A stretch of DNA of 57,413 nt from a bacterium (GCA_021827985.1 JAKATL010000011.1:1-57413); one strand, 5' to 3'. Positions 34,234 through 43,773 are shown, counted from the first letter of the stretch. Translations and numbers: made by a program. Notes: generated by a model from the letters alone, not told the origin.

Positions 34234-34722
34234 CTAGGCGTCTGCCGGGCGTCGGTGTCGGCTGATGTCCATGCAGGAGGCGCACACCGACGCGGGGATC
34301 AAGCCGACGGCCATCAGCCGGGAGAACAGCCAGCACCCGAGGCAGAAGGCGAAGGCAGCCTCAAGAAAGGCCGCGGCCAGGAGAACCGCGAGAAGCACGT
34401 ACGCCAACAGGGCCGCGTGAAAGCCGAACCAGGCGGCCGTCGCGGCCACGGTCAGCACCGCCCCTATCCCCTGGGCGAAGCGCTTCGGGGGACCGGGTAC
34501 GAGCCGAGGTGAGGCGCTGAGTCGTGGTGCGACCCAGCGGGTCGCCAGCTGTCCCAGGGGGCTGAGCCGGGGGCCGGTGGCCACCCGGGCCAGAAAGCCA
34601 TAGGCGAGGATCGCACTCACCCAGGGCAACTGCAGGGTCAGGGCCAGCGCTGCGACAACGACGACGCCCGAGGCCACCACCCGGCTGGCCACCTCATTCA
34701 CGGGGTTGGGAAAGCTGAACAC
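34234..34722 (-). CDS. DUF4395 family membrane protein
   Basis: A 162-residue membrane protein with about four helices. The N-terminal FPNPVNEVASRVVA and the FCLGCWLF motif near the last helix match the DUF4395 family. Relatives are often next to thioredoxin or rhodanese-type genes, but none is adjacent here. The paired cysteines (FCLGC, CASC) could be redox-active; inference only. Confidence 0.8.
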   Translation of the reverse strand: MFSFPNPVNEVASRVVASGVVVVAALALTLQLPWVSAILAYGFLARVATGPRLSPLGQLATRWVAPRLSASPRLVPGPPKRFAQGIGAVLTVAATAAWFGFHAALLAYVLLAVLLAAAFLEAAFAFCLGCWLFSRLMAVGLIPASVCASCMDISRHRRPADA

Positions 34723-34857
34723 GGGGCTCCTCGGAAAACCAGGACTTGCTCCGTCAGCATAGGGTCCGGCGCGCGGGGGCGTCTACCTGGCCATTCCGCT
34801 GCGGAGGCTCGGAGCAATGGACGCACCGCCACCCGGGGGGGGCCGCGCGGCCACGAT

Positions 34858-35637
34858 TCAAGAGGACGCCTCCCGAGCCAGGGTTCCCAGGGAGTCCAGG
34901 AGGCGGACGGCGTAGGTGCCGGGGCCGGGGAGCGGGGGGAGGGCCGCCCGGCTCCCCGCCTCCTTGAGGATGGCCGAGGCGTCCTGCGCAGCCTGGAGCG
35001 GGTCGGGGACCACCGCCAAGATGGCGGCCATCACCGCCCCCAGCGCGCATCCCACTCCGGTAACCCTGGTCATGAGGATGTCGCCCCCCGGGATCTCCAA
35101 CACCCGCTGGCCATCGGTCACGTAGTCGACGGCGCCGCTCACCGCCACCACCGCCCCACTTGCCCTCGCCAGCTCCTGGGCCGGTCCGACAGCCGCCGCC
35201 GAGCCCACCCTGGAGTCCACCCCGCGGCCGGCGGCTCCGGACACGCCGGCCAGGCTGGCGATCTCAGATGCGTTGCCGCGGATGATGGCTGGCCGGTGGT
35301 TAAGGAGTTCATGAGCCAGGATGGTGCGGTGCTCCAGCGCCCCGACGGCGACCGGGTCGAGGACCCAGGGCCGGGCGGCGCTGTGCGCCCCCACCGCCGC
35401 CGCGCGCATCGCCGCCTCCCGCTCGCCGCTCAGGGTCCCCAGATTGACCAGCACCGCCCCAGCCACCCTGGCAAACGGCCCAGCCTCCTCGGCATTCTCG
35501 ACCATCGCCGGGGAGGCACCCAGGGCCAGAAGGACGTTGGCGGTGAAGCCCGCGACCACGATGTTGGTGAGGCAGTGGACCAGGGGTGACCCGGTCGCCA
35601 CTGCTCGCAGGGAGGGATTCCAGGTGGGCTCGGTCAT
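34858..35637 (-). CDS. thiM: hydroxyethylthiazole kinase
   Basis: Phosphorylates 4-methyl-5-(2-hydroxyethyl)thiazole for thiamine salvage. The 259-residue protein shows VHCLTNIVVAGFTANVLLALGASPAM, WVLDPVAVGA, IIRGNASEIASLAG, AVSGAVDYVTDG and GVGCALGAVMAA with the catalytic Cys. The ATG lies 3 bases after a TPP riboswitch whose last segment is its ribosome site, so thiamine pyrophosphate should shut off translation. No thiE or thiD is adjacent. Confidence 0.95.
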   Translation of the reverse strand: MTEPTWNPSLRAVATGSPLVHCLTNIVVAGFTANVLLALGASPAMVENAEEAGPFARVAGAVLVNLGTLSGEREAAMRAAAVGAHSAARPWVLDPVAVGALEHRTILAHELLNHRPAIIRGNASEIASLAGVSGAAGRGVDSRVGSAAAVGPAQELARASGAVVAVSGAVDYVTDGQRVLEIPGGDILMTRVTGVGCALGAVMAAILAVVPDPLQAAQDASAILKEAGSRAALPPLPGPGTYAVRLLDSLGTLAREASS

Positions 35638-35640
35638 GAC

Positions 35641-35711
35641 GTCCCTTCGCTAGTGCCAGCTAGATGAGGTTCCACAGGTGTGCTCTCAGTCCGGTGGGAC
35701 GGACACCCTGC
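35641..35711 (-). ncRNA. TPP (thiamine pyrophosphate) riboswitch
   Basis: Minus-strand RNA contains the thi-box landmarks in order: CAGGGTGTCC, GGACTGAGAG, ACACCTGTGGAACCTCATCT, CTAG-CTGGCA-CTAG hairpin, then GCGAAGGGA. The final GAAGGGA is both the conserved P1 strand and the thiM ribosome site, which suggests translational control. Confidence 0.9.
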
Positions 35712-35847
35712 ATCACTGGCTCCATCGTACGCGGGGTCCACGGTGAACTCGCCCCACGCTGAAGCGCAGGCACCGCAAGGGCCGAGCAGCACCTGCGCCT
35801 GTCCGATCACCTTGACAGCGCCCGGCGGTTCCCAGCAAGGTCGACTG

Positions 35848-37035
35848 GTGCCAGACCTGGATCCGGTTGCGACCCTGGGGGAGGTGGGGCCCCTCGGGGG
35901 CCTGGTGGTGGCCGACTTCAGCCGGGTTCTGGCCGGCCCCTATCTCACCATGCTGCTCGGCGACCTAGGAGCCGATGTGATCAAGGTGGAGCGCCCGGAC
36001 GGGGGTGACGACGCCCGACACTGGGGCCCACCCTGGGACGCGGAGGGGCGCAGCACCTACTTCCTCTCGGTGAATCGCAACAAGCGCTCTCTCGTCCTGG
36101 ATCTCGGGGAGGAGGCCGACCGGGGAGTGGCGCGCCGGCTGGTGGCCCGGGCGGACGTGGTGGTCGAGAACTTCCTTCCCGGAACCATGGAGCGCCTGGG
36201 GCTGGGCTACGAGCAGCTCTGCCGACTTCACCCGCGGCTCGTCTACTGTTCGATCAGTGGCTTCGGTGCCGGGGAGGGCCGCAGCCTTCCTGGATACGAC
36301 CTGCTGGTCCAGGCCGTGGGCGGACTGATGAGCGTCACCGGGCCGGCACCGGACTCGCCGACCAAGGCTGGCGTGGCCCTGGTGGATGTGCTCACGGGGC
36401 TCCACGGCGCGGTGGCTGTCCTGGCCGCCCTTCGGGAGCGCGACCGGAGCGGGAAAGGCCAGCTGATCTCCCTGAACCTCCTCTCCACTCTTCTGTCGTC
36501 CCTGGTCAACCAGGCGTCCTCCGTCGTGATGGCGGGGGTCGTTCCCGAGCCGATGGGTAACCGCCACCCCAGTGTGGCGCCCTACGAACTCCTGGAGACC
36601 CTGGACCGCCCGATCGCCCTGGCGGTGGGCAACGATCGGCAGTTCCGGTCGCTCTGCTCGGTGCTCGAGCGGGATGACCTGGCAGGGGATCCCCGCTTCG
36701 CCACCAATCCCGCCCGGGTCAGCAACCGCGATCAGCTCCGGCAAGAGCTCGAGGCGGCCCTGGGCCAGCACCGTGCTGTCGAATGGGTCCCGGTGCTCTC
36801 CCGGAGGGGGATTCCATCTGGCCTCGTGAACAACGTGCAGGAGGCTTTGGCCCTCGCCGACAGTTACGGCCTCGGCCCCGTGGTCCAGCTCCCGCGTGCG
36901 GGCTCGGCTCCGGACCGGGGGGTGGCCGATCCGATGGGGCTCTCCCGCACCCCGGTGACCTATCGCCGCGCCGCCCCCGGGTTGGGCGAGCACTCGGAGG
37001 AGCTACGGGACTGGTTGACGTCGCTTCCTAGGTAG
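35848..37035 (+). CDS. CaiB/BaiF family (class III) CoA transferase
   Basis: A 395-residue family III CoA transferase. Signatures: VVADFSRVLAGPYLTMLLGDLGADVIKVERP, NRNKRSLVLDL, VVENFLPGTMERLGL, and the catalytic Asp in PGYDLLVQAVGG. It moves CoA between acyl-CoA and a free acid; substrate not predictable. GTG 35848 gives the normal N-terminus (the open frame upstream to 35680 overlaps the divergent TPP riboswitch). Aldo/keto reductase follows 60 bases on. Confidence 0.9.
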   Translation: MPDLDPVATLGEVGPLGGLVVADFSRVLAGPYLTMLLGDLGADVIKVERPDGGDDARHWGPPWDAEGRSTYFLSVNRNKRSLVLDLGEEADRGVARRLVARADVVVENFLPGTMERLGLGYEQLCRLHPRLVYCSISGFGAGEGRSLPGYDLLVQAVGGLMSVTGPAPDSPTKAGVALVDVLTGLHGAVAVLAALRERDRSGKGQLISLNLLSTLLSSLVNQASSVVMAGVVPEPMGNRHPSVAPYELLETLDRPIALAVGNDRQFRSLCSVLERDDLAGDPRFATNPARVSNRDQLRQELEAALGQHRAVEWVPVLSRRGIPSGLVNNVQEALALADSYGLGPVVQLPRAGSAPDRGVADPMGLSRTPVTYRRAAPGLGEHSEELRDWLTSLPR

Positions 37036-37095
37036 GTCCCCTGCTTCCGGGTACCCTCGTATCTGGCCAGCAGCAGGTGATGTGGGGGGTGGAAC

Positions 37096-38067
37096 TTGGC
37101 GACCATGACCTACCGGCGGTTGGGGCGCTCGGGGCTCAAGGTGAGCTTGCTGTCGCTGGGCTCCTGGGTGACCTTCGGCAACCAGGTGGACGAGGATCTG
37201 GCGCTCAGCTGCATGGAGGCGGCGTACGAGGGGGGCGTGAACTTCTTCGACTCGGCGGAGGTGTACGCCGGGGGACGCGCTGAGGAGATCCTCGGCCGGG
37301 TGCTCCGGCGTGCCGGTTGGCCCCGCTCCCAGGTGGTGGTGTCCACCAAGCTCTACTGGGGGATCGATGGCGGCGTCAACACCACGAAGACGCTGAACCG
37401 CAAGTACCTCTTCCAGGCCCTGGAGGGCTCCCTTGGGAGGCTCCAGCTCCCCTTCGTGGACCTCCTCTTCTGCCACCGGCCAGATCCCGAGACCCCGGTG
37501 GAGGAGACCGTGTGGGCCATGCACGACCTGGTGTCGAGCGGTCGGGCGCTCTACTGGGGCACTTCAGAGTGGCCGGCGGACGACATCCGGGCGGCCCTGG
37601 AGATCGCCGAACGTCACCACCTCCGCAAGCCGGTGATGGAGCAGCCTCAATACAACCTCCTGGCCCGGGAGCGTGTCGAGGCGGAGTACCGGCGCCTCAT
37701 CGAGGACTTCGGCCTGGGGCTCACCACCTGGAGCCCGCTGGCCTCCGGTGTCCTCACCGGGAAGTACGTCGATGGGGTGCCCGAGGGGAGCCGGGCAACC
37801 GTCACCGGATACGACTGGCTGCGGCCGGAGCTGACCGACCCAGTCCGCAACGGCGCAGCCCGCCGGCTCGGTGAGGTGGCCCAGCGGCTCGGCTGCAGCA
37901 CCGCCCAGCTGGCGATCGCCTGGTGCGCCGCCAATCCGCGGGTGTCGTCGGTGATCACCGGCGCGACACTGCGGGAGCAGGTGCTGGAGAACCTCGCCGC
38001 CCTGGAGGTGCTGCCCCACCTGGACGGGGCGGTCATGGCCGAGATCGACAAGGCGATCGGAGGTTAA
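37096..38067 (+). CDS. aldo/keto reductase (potassium-channel beta-subunit type)
   Basis: A 323-residue NADPH-dependent AKR. The tetrad is visible: [19 protein letters not shown] (Asp, Tyr), [10 protein letters not shown] (Lys), [17 protein letters not shown] (His). The [18 protein letters not shown] and [12 protein letters not shown] segments fit the YghZ/Kv-beta subgroup. Start TTG 37096 or ATG 37105. A strong hairpin follows the stop. Confidence 0.92.
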   Translation: MATMTYRRLGRSGLKVSLLSLGSWVTFGNQVDEDLALSCMEAAYEGGVNFFDSAEVYAGGRAEEILGRVLRRAGWPRSQVVVSTKLYWGIDGGVNTTKTLNRKYLFQALEGSLGRLQLPFVDLLFCHRPDPETPVEETVWAMHDLVSSGRALYWGTSEWPADDIRAALEIAERHHLRKPVMEQPQYNLLARERVEAEYRRLIEDFGLGLTTWSPLASGVLTGKYVDGVPEGSRATVTGYDWLRPELTDPVRNGAARRLGEVAQRLGCSTAQLAIAWCAANPRVSSVITGATLREQVLENLAALEVLPHLDGAVMAEIDKAIGG

Positions 38068-38073
38068 GCTGGA

Positions 38074-38099
38074 GGAGGCGGGGCCGGGGTCCCGCCTCC
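38074..38099. terminator. bidirectional terminator hairpin
   Basis: GGAGGCGGG and CCCGCCTCC form a perfect 9-bp stem with an 8-base loop, between the convergent aldo/keto reductase and permease stops. No T-run on the + strand. Confidence 0.65.
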
Positions 38100-38107
38100 C
38101 CCCGGGC

Positions 38108-39544
38108 TCAGGCCTCCGGTGCCAGCCTCTCCTCGGGGAGGACGCGGTTGAAGTAGGGGTTGCGCCGGGCCCAGTAGTAGGCCATAGGGATGAGGCCCAA
38201 GGCCAGCGCTCCCAGACCCACGGCGTCGGCGGTGGGGGAGAGGTTGGGGATGGACTCCCCGAACATCACGAACATGAAGATCGCTCCCACCAGCGGCCAC
38301 AACCCCATGAAGAGGAAGTTGGACTTGGAGCGGAACAGCTGGCGGCGGTAGAGGACCACCACCGAGAGCCCCGCCAGCCCGTAGTACACGGTGATCTGCA
38401 GGCCGATGGCGTTGATGGCGTCAGTGAGGATGGTGGAGACGCTGCCCACATAGTTGGAGGCGACGAAGAGCCCGACCGAGACCACGGCGATCACGATCGT
38501 GGCCACCCAGGGCGTCCTCCAGGTGGGGTGGATCTTCCCAAGGGCCCGGGGCAGGGTGCCATCGCGGCCCATGGCGAACAGCGTGCGGGTCACCTGGATG
38601 AGGGTGGTCTCCAGGGTCGCCACGGTGGAGAGGATGACCGCCAGGACGATCAGCTTGCCGCCCGCCCCGGGCCAGACGGTCTGGCCCAGAACGTCCAGCA
38701 CATCCGCGCTGTTGTGGCTCACCTGGCTGGCCGTGAGCACCATGTTCGAGCCGATGGTGAAGGCCATGAAGAGGGCGAAGACCACGATCACCCCGAAGAT
38801 CCCCCCGAAACCGGGCGTGACCTTGGCCTCCTTGGTCTCCTCGCTGAGGTTGGCTGTGGTGTCCCAGCCCCAGTAGTAGAAGGCGGCCACCAGCGCTCCC
38901 GCGAAGAAGCCGTTGATGCCATGGAAGCTGGTCGGCGAGACCCAGGACCAGCTGAAGGCGTGGGCGGTGCCGCCATGGACGAGGGCCAGGATCGCGAAGA
39001 GGAGCAGGATGGCCAGCTCCACCGTCGACATCATGACCTGGAGGCGGGCGGTGATCCGCACCCCGACCAGCACCGCCACCACCATGAGGGTGAAGAAGAG
39101 GGCGCCCACCGCGGTCACCGCCAGGGTGTTGTTGGCGAGGCTGCTGGAGATGAGGCCCAGGGTGACGGCGCCGGCGGGGAAGGATCCCGCCACCATGAAG
39201 AGGAGGGCGGAGACCACCAAGGCCCACCCCGCCACGTAGCCGAGCTGGGGGATGAGGGCTCTCCTAACCCAGGCATAGCTGGCACCGGCGTTGGCATCCA
39301 CCCTGCCCAGGTAGTTGAAGGCCCAGACGATCCCGAACATGGCGATGCCGCAGTAGAGAAGCGACCCCGGGCCGCTGAGCGCCACCGCCCCGAAGAGCAC
39401 CGCCGTGCTGGCCGCGATCGAATAGCCCGGCGCCACCCCGGCGACGCCCATGACCACCGAGTCGAAGAGGCTCAAGACATTGGCCTTGAGCTGGTGTCCT
39501 TCGGCAGCGCTGCCCAGCGCCGCCTCGTCGACCGCTACGTCCAC
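38108..39544 (-). CDS. APC superfamily amino acid permease
   Basis: A 478-residue transporter with about 12 helices. The N-terminus (LKANVLSLFDSVVMGVAGVAPGYSIAAS) matches APC family permeases, with an unwound helix 1; FYYWGWDTTANLSEETKEA is the conserved helix 6 region, and TRTLFAMGRDGTLPRALGKIHP the helix 8-9 loop. Imports an amino acid or amine by proton symport; substrate unknown. Stands alone on the minus strand. Confidence 0.92.
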   Translation of the reverse strand: MDVAVDEAALGSAAEGHQLKANVLSLFDSVVMGVAGVAPGYSIAASTAVLFGAVALSGPGSLLYCGIAMFGIVWAFNYLGRVDANAGASYAWVRRALIPQLGYVAGWALVVSALLFMVAGSFPAGAVTLGLISSSLANNTLAVTAVGALFFTLMVVAVLVGVRITARLQVMMSTVELAILLLFAILALVHGGTAHAFSWSWVSPTSFHGINGFFAGALVAAFYYWGWDTTANLSEETKEAKVTPGFGGIFGVIVVFALFMAFTIGSNMVLTASQVSHNSADVLDVLGQTVWPGAGGKLIVLAVILSTVATLETTLIQVTRTLFAMGRDGTLPRALGKIHPTWRTPWVATIVIAVVSVGLFVASNYVGSVSTILTDAINAIGLQITVYYGLAGLSVVVLYRRQLFRSKSNFLFMGLWPLVGAIFMFVMFGESIPNLSPTADAVGLGALALGLIPMAYYWARRNPYFNRVLPEERLAPEA

Positions 39545-39683
39545 GTGGTCACTCCTTCAGGGGTGGGTTGATCCCGCGGAACATAACCGCCGCGCCAAGC
39601 GGCCGCCAATGGGCAAAGAACACAAAGTTCGGGCCAGCCGCCTGCGTCGGACGCACAAAGTAGGCCTTGCCCGGGGCCACGCC

Positions 39684-41105
39684 TCAGCTCTGGGAGCGGT
39701 CCATCCGGGCCACGAGGGCCTCCAGCTCCGACGACAGGCGTAGCGGGAAGGGCGCCGGGGCCTCCAGGTCTGCCAGCGCTGCCGGCAGGGAGGCGATCTC
39801 CCTGGCGTGGTGGGAGCTCGACTCCGCCAGGGACCGCCGCCCCGCCTCCGTCCGCTGGCCCGCTCGCATAACCAGCTCCAGGAGGGGCTGATGTGCTCCT
39901 GACGGGGCGGCCTCGTCGCGCAGGGCGAGCACGTCCCCGGCGAACCCTGGAGACCGCCAGACCTGCTTAGGCCCGGGAAGCGTGACCTTACCCGCAGAGG
40001 TCTTGCGCACCGGTCGCCCGCTACAGCAGACCAGTTTGTAGACGGTGTCGGTGAGGGGGGCGTCGGCGGACACCACCATGGCCGATCCCACCCCGAAGCT
40101 GTCGATCGGGGCTGGATCGGGGCCGGCGGTGAGCTCGGCGATCCGGTACTCGTCCAATCCCCCTGTGACGATCACCTTCACCGCGAATAGCCCCGCCGCG
40201 TCCAGGGCGTGGCGGGCGAGGCGGGAGAGCTGGTCCAGGTCCCCGGAGTCGAGCCGGATGGCCGCCACCTCCACCCCTTGCTGGTGCATCTCGCTCGCCA
40301 CCTGAACGGCCGCCGCGATCCCGCGCTCCGTATTGAAGGTGTCGACCAGGAGGGTGGCGCGGGGCCCGAGGGCGTCAGCCAGGTTGCGGAGTGCGCTGAT
40401 CTCGTCCTCGTGCGCCTGGACGAAGGAGTGCGCCATGGTGCCCGAAACGTCCAGCCCGTACTCCAGGGCCCCGGCAACGTTGCTGGTGGCCTTGACCCCC
40501 ACCAGCCGACAGACGCGGGCCACCTTCATTCCGGCATCCAGCCCCTGGGCATGGCGGAACCCGAACTCGGCCAGGGGGCGGCCCGCGGCCGCCTGGCGGC
40601 AGCGGGCCACCTTGGTGGCGAGGGTTGTCTGGAGTGTTGCCTGGTTCAGGAGGTAGGTCTCGGCCATCTGGGCGACTGCCAGGGGAGCGTCGACCTCCAG
40701 GAGCGGCTCGTCGGGGAAGACGACGGTGCCTTCGGCCACGGCACGGACATCCCCCTGGAACCGCAGGCCGCCCAGCCAATCGAGGAACTTGGTGGGGAAG
40801 ATGCCCAGCTGCTCGAGGGAGCTCAGCTCCCGCGGGCCGAAGGAGAGTCGCTCAAGCCAGGAGAGGCAGTCGTCCAGCCCGGCGGCCACCAGATAGCCCC
40901 GCCGCCTGGGGAGCGAGCGGGTGAAGAGGCTGAAGGTGGAGGGCAGCTCCGCCATCCCAGCTGACCAGAAGGCCTGGGCCATGGTCAGCTCGTACAGGTC
41001 CATCATCAGGACCGGCGGCGGGCCGGCGGGCCACGGAGGAGTTGACCCGTCGCCGTATCGGCTGGCGTCGCCGGACGTCTCGGAGACCTCGGCCTCACCT
41101 GCCAC
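39684..41105 (-). CDS. pncB: nicotinate phosphoribosyltransferase
   Basis: Makes nicotinate mononucleotide from nicotinate and PRPP in NAD salvage. The 473-residue protein has MMDLYELTMAQAFW, EFGFRHAQGLDAGMKVARV, the phosphohistidine-type region GTMAHSFVQAHEDEISA, DTFNTERGI, IRLDSGDLDQLSR and GVGSAMVVSADAP. GTG 41105, overlapping the end of the epimerase gene by 11 bases, follows GGGGGG and is preferred to ATG 41147. Translationally coupled to the epimerase. Confidence 0.93.
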   Translation of the reverse strand: MAGEAEVSETSGDASRYGDGSTPPWPAGPPPVLMMDLYELTMAQAFWSAGMAELPSTFSLFTRSLPRRRGYLVAAGLDDCLSWLERLSFGPRELSSLEQLGIFPTKFLDWLGGLRFQGDVRAVAEGTVVFPDEPLLEVDAPLAVAQMAETYLLNQATLQTTLATKVARCRQAAAGRPLAEFGFRHAQGLDAGMKVARVCRLVGVKATSNVAGALEYGLDVSGTMAHSFVQAHEDEISALRNLADALGPRATLLVDTFNTERGIAAAVQVASEMHQQGVEVAAIRLDSGDLDQLSRLARHALDAAGLFAVKVIVTGGLDEYRIAELTAGPDPAPIDSFGVGSAMVVSADAPLTDTVYKLVCCSGRPVRKTSAGKVTLPGPKQVWRSPGFAGDVLALRDEAAPSGAHQPLLELVMRAGQRTEAGRRSLAESSSHHAREIASLPAALADLEAPAPFPLRLSSELEALVARMDRSQS

Positions 41106-42033
41106 GCGACACCCCCCAGCGGCCGCGGAACGTCTCACCTGGGCCAAGCACCAGGAGGCCGAGTCCGGAATTGAAGGCGTCGGGGGCGCAGGTCATCGGC
41201 TCCACGGCGAGCCCACCGCGGCGGCGACCAGGGGGGCTCACCCCGTCCCCGCTGTAGACCATGACATAGGGGAAGGCTCCGTCCGCCCAGACCCGGACCT
41301 GGTCGAACCCGGGGCGCACACCCAGTTCGACCGACCACCCCTCCCTGGGGAGGTCGGAGTAGCAGGTGTCGAGCGTCAAGCGGCCGAGGCGCCGCCCGTC
41401 ACGGAAGTCGTATTCCGTTCCCTCAACCTCCACCTCGCCAGTGGGGATCCCCTGGCCGTCGGCGGTGAGACGGCGGCTGGCGGGAATCCGGAGAAAGAGA
41501 TCGTCGACCCCGTGGCCCGCGAGCCGGACGTAGGGATGCGCCCCTGCCCCGAACGGGGCCGGCCCGCGGCCGAGGTTGCGGGCGGCCACCGTGACTTCCA
41601 GCCCCCCCATGGTGAGTTGGTACTCCGCTTCGAATCGCATCCAGAACGGGTAGCCGGGCTGGGGAGTCAGCTCGACGGCAAGACGCACCTGCTCCGGCTC
41701 CGCCTCCTCAACCTGCCAGGTAACCCATCGTACGAGGCCGTGAATCGCGTTGTTCCGCCCCACCTCGGAGATGGGCAGCTGATGGCTCTGGCCCGCGAAG
41801 CGATAGCGGCCATCCCTGATCCGGTTGGGCCACGGCAAGAGGAGCTGGCCGCGGCCATCCCGGCTCCAACCCTGCCTGCTGAAGCCGTCCAGAAGCTCCC
41901 GACCTTGAGACTGGTAGCTCCTCAGGGTGGCGCCCGTGGAGCGGATCGATGCCCGCTGCGCGTCACTCCGAAGTTGTATCTCCGCTGGGGTCGTGCCGCC
42001 GGAGGCGGGCGTCGGGGTCAGCCGGCGGGCCAT
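41095..42033 (-). CDS. aldose 1-epimerase family protein
   Basis: A 312-residue galactose-mutarotase fold protein: LLPWPNRIRDGRYRFAG, NNAIHGLVRWVTW (first catalytic His), GAGAHPYVRL (second His) and the final AVEPMTCAPDAFNSG Glu. Interconverts alpha and beta anomers of a hexose. It may act on a sugar other than galactose. First gene of a two-gene unit with pncB. Confidence 0.9.
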   Translation of the reverse strand: MARRLTPTPASGGTTPAEIQLRSDAQRASIRSTGATLRSYQSQGRELLDGFSRQGWSRDGRGQLLLPWPNRIRDGRYRFAGQSHQLPISEVGRNNAIHGLVRWVTWQVEEAEPEQVRLAVELTPQPGYPFWMRFEAEYQLTMGGLEVTVAARNLGRGPAPFGAGAHPYVRLAGHGVDDLFLRIPASRRLTADGQGIPTGEVEVEGTEYDFRDGRRLGRLTLDTCYSDLPREGWSVELGVRPGFDQVRVWADGAFPYVMVYSGDGVSPPGRRRGGLAVEPMTCAPDAFNSGLGLLVLGPGETFRGRWGVSRGR

Positions 42034-42168
42034 GGGCGAACTCCGAGGCTCACTTTCGGGCCAGCCAAGATCCGTCGATCTTAGCGGCTCCAGGACGCTC
42101 CGCCCGCCATGCCCGCCCGTGGCTCCCGGCCGCCCCTATCCTCGTCCCGACCGCGGGGTGGGTTCGGT

Positions 42169-42798
42169 TCAGGAGCCCGTGGCCCCCACCAGCGGCGGGT
42201 GCCCTTCGCGGTCCCGCTTGATCTCGAAGAGGTAGTCGCGCCTCAGCATGCGAACGGTGTCCTGGAGAAGGGCGACGGCCTCCCGGTCCTCGGGAACCCG
42301 GGTTATCACCGGGCCGAATGCTCCAGGTCCCCGCCCCCCGTCCAGGACGATGGTGGGAACCCCGAAGGCCTCGCACGCGGCGACCGCGGCCCGATGGTCG
42401 GCAAGGACCTCATCCCAGAGCGTCCGGTCACTCTGCGCCTTGGCGAGGAGCGCCGGGTCCATTCCGACACGCTCCAAGGCGTGGGGCAGGGTCCCGTCCT
42501 CCGGAAGCGACATTCCCTCCTCGTGAACTAGGGTCCCGATTGCGGTGTACAGGCGGGCGACGCCGGAGTTCCCCTGTTGCCTCCGCACCAGCGCCAGAAG
42601 CCGCAGGGCGGGACTGCCCCAGAGTTCCGCCGCCGGACCGGGGTCGTCCCCCTCCTTGAGGTGGGCAACCGCCAGGGAGAAGAACCTCCAGCGGACCTCG
42701 AGCTCGCCGAGCGCCTCGAGCCGGGACGCCCACCGCGAGGTCAACCAGGCCCAGGGGCAGATGGGGTCAAAGTGGAAGTCGACCTGTTCCAAGCTCAC
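42169..42798 (-). CDS. DsbA-like thioredoxin-fold protein, single active-site Cys
   Basis: A 209-residue DsbA-fold protein with no signal peptide. The active-site loop is FDPICPWAWLTSRW: the second Cys of CxxC is replaced by Ala. The cis-Pro is in FGVPTIVLDG. It resembles mycothiol-dependent nitroreductase/disulfide-transferase families more than periplasmic DsbA, in keeping with a low-molecular-weight thiol made by the PIG-L pathway. AAAGGAG lies just before; GTG 42798 or TTG 42792 is the start. Confidence 0.8.
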   Translation of the reverse strand: MSLEQVDFHFDPICPWAWLTSRWASRLEALGELEVRWRFFSLAVAHLKEGDDPGPAAELWGSPALRLLALVRRQQGNSGVARLYTAIGTLVHEEGMSLPEDGTLPHALERVGMDPALLAKAQSDRTLWDEVLADHRAAVAACEAFGVPTIVLDGGRGPGAFGPVITRVPEDREAVALLQDTVRMLRRDYLFEIKRDREGHPPLVGATGS

Positions 42799-42857
42799 GT
42801 CTCCTTTCGGCCCGCCCACGGCTTGGGCCCCATCCGGCCCTCATGGGATGAGGGTCA

Positions 42858-42962
42858 GAGCCATTTGCGAATTTCTGACTGAGATTGAATTCGCGTTCAT
42901 TGTGGCAGCTGACCAAGAGGTTTCACAGTAGCTGAGATCAGATGAGGGGTGGGTTGAGATCA
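42858..42962 (+). repeat. noncoding direct repeat, copy A
   Basis: About 105 bases beginning GAGCCATTTGCGAATTTCT, containing CATTGTGGCAGCTG, GGTTTCACAGTAGCTGAGA and ending TTGAGATCA. A related copy in the same orientation lies at 53053-53179. It looks like the end of an insertion sequence, without a transposase beside it. Confidence 0.75.
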
Positions 42963-43020
42963 CCGTGGTAAGCCCCGCGGGGCAGGCGGCTCTGGGCGGT
43001 CGGGCCGATACTCTCCTCCC

Positions 43021-43052
43021 TTCATGAAGACTTCATCTGCCGGTGACACAAT
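43021..43052 (+). promoter_or_regulatory. response-regulator promoter with TTCAT direct repeats
   Basis: TTCAT at 43021 and 43032, exactly 11 bases apart, as in OmpR/PhoB-type boxes, with a -10-like CACAAT at 43047, 15 bases after the second repeat. The start codon follows the -10 by 7 bases, so the mRNA may be leaderless. Confidence 0.55.
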
Positions 43053-43059
43053 CTCAAGG

Positions 43060-43773
43060 ATGCGGATCCTAATCGTAGAAGACGATCGTCGGCTAGCCTC
43101 GATCTTGACCCGAGGACTTTCGGAAGAAGGTTGCGGCGTCGATTCCGTCGGCACCGCAGCGGAGGCGCTCGCAGCCGCCACAACTACGGCATTCGACGTC
43201 CTCACGGTCGATGTTATGCTCCCCGGCCAGCAGGACGGGTTCGAGCTCTGTTCCGAGCTGCGGCGCCGCCGCATTGGAACCCCGGTCTTGATGTTGACCG
43301 CCCGCGATGCCGTCGAAGACCGCGTCCGCGGTCTCGAAGCGGGGGCTGACGACTACCTTCCCAAGCCGTTCGCGTTCGCCGAGTTGCTCGCCCGTATCCG
43401 CGCCCTGGCCCGCCGCCACCTCGCGAACCGTCGGGCCATCCTGGACTCTGGGGTACTGCGGCTCGACACCGCCGCACGCGAGGTCATGGTGAGGGGCCAA
43501 CCTCTCCGCCTTACCAGCAAAGAGCTTGCGGTCCTTGAGTGTTTGATGTTGCACCCGAGCCAGGTGCTGACCCGCAGTCAGATTGAGGAGCATGTGTGGA
43601 ACTACGACTTCGACGGCCAGTCGAACCTGGTGGACGTGTACGTCGGACGCCTACGCCGCAAGTTATCGGCTGCTGGTGCGAGTGCACCGATCACCACCGT
43701 GCGCGGAACCGGCTATCGGTTTGATCCACAACCTCCATGTTCCACTGGTTCCGCCGCACTCGCGTCCGCCTGA
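43060..43773 (+). CDS. OmpR-family response regulator
   Basis: A 237-residue regulator: receiver domain with acidic pocket (VEDD), phosphoacceptor D51 (VDVMLPG), Thr (MLTARD) and Lys (LPKPF); C-terminal winged helix with LTSKELAVLECLMLHPSQVLTRSQIEEHVW and TTVRGTGYRF. ATG 43060 is preferred to ATG 43024, which lies inside the promoter repeats. Overlaps the sensor kinase gene by 37 bases. Likely activates itself and the small secreted protein gene. Confidence 0.92.
   Translation: MRILIVEDDRRLASILTRGLSEEGCGVDSVGTAAEALAAATTTAFDVLTVDVMLPGQQDGFELCSELRRRRIGTPVLMLTARDAVEDRVRGLEAGADDYLPKPFAFAELLARIRALARRHLANRRAILDSGVLRLDTAAREVMVRGQPLRLTSKELAVLECLMLHPSQVLTRSQIEEHVWNYDFDGQSNLVDVYVGRLRRKLSAAGASAPITTVRGTGYRFDPQPPCSTGSAALASA

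Noticed and set aside
38528..39571. 347-codon plus-strand frame
   Set aside because: Antisense to the APC permease; Gly/Glu/His-rich shadow.
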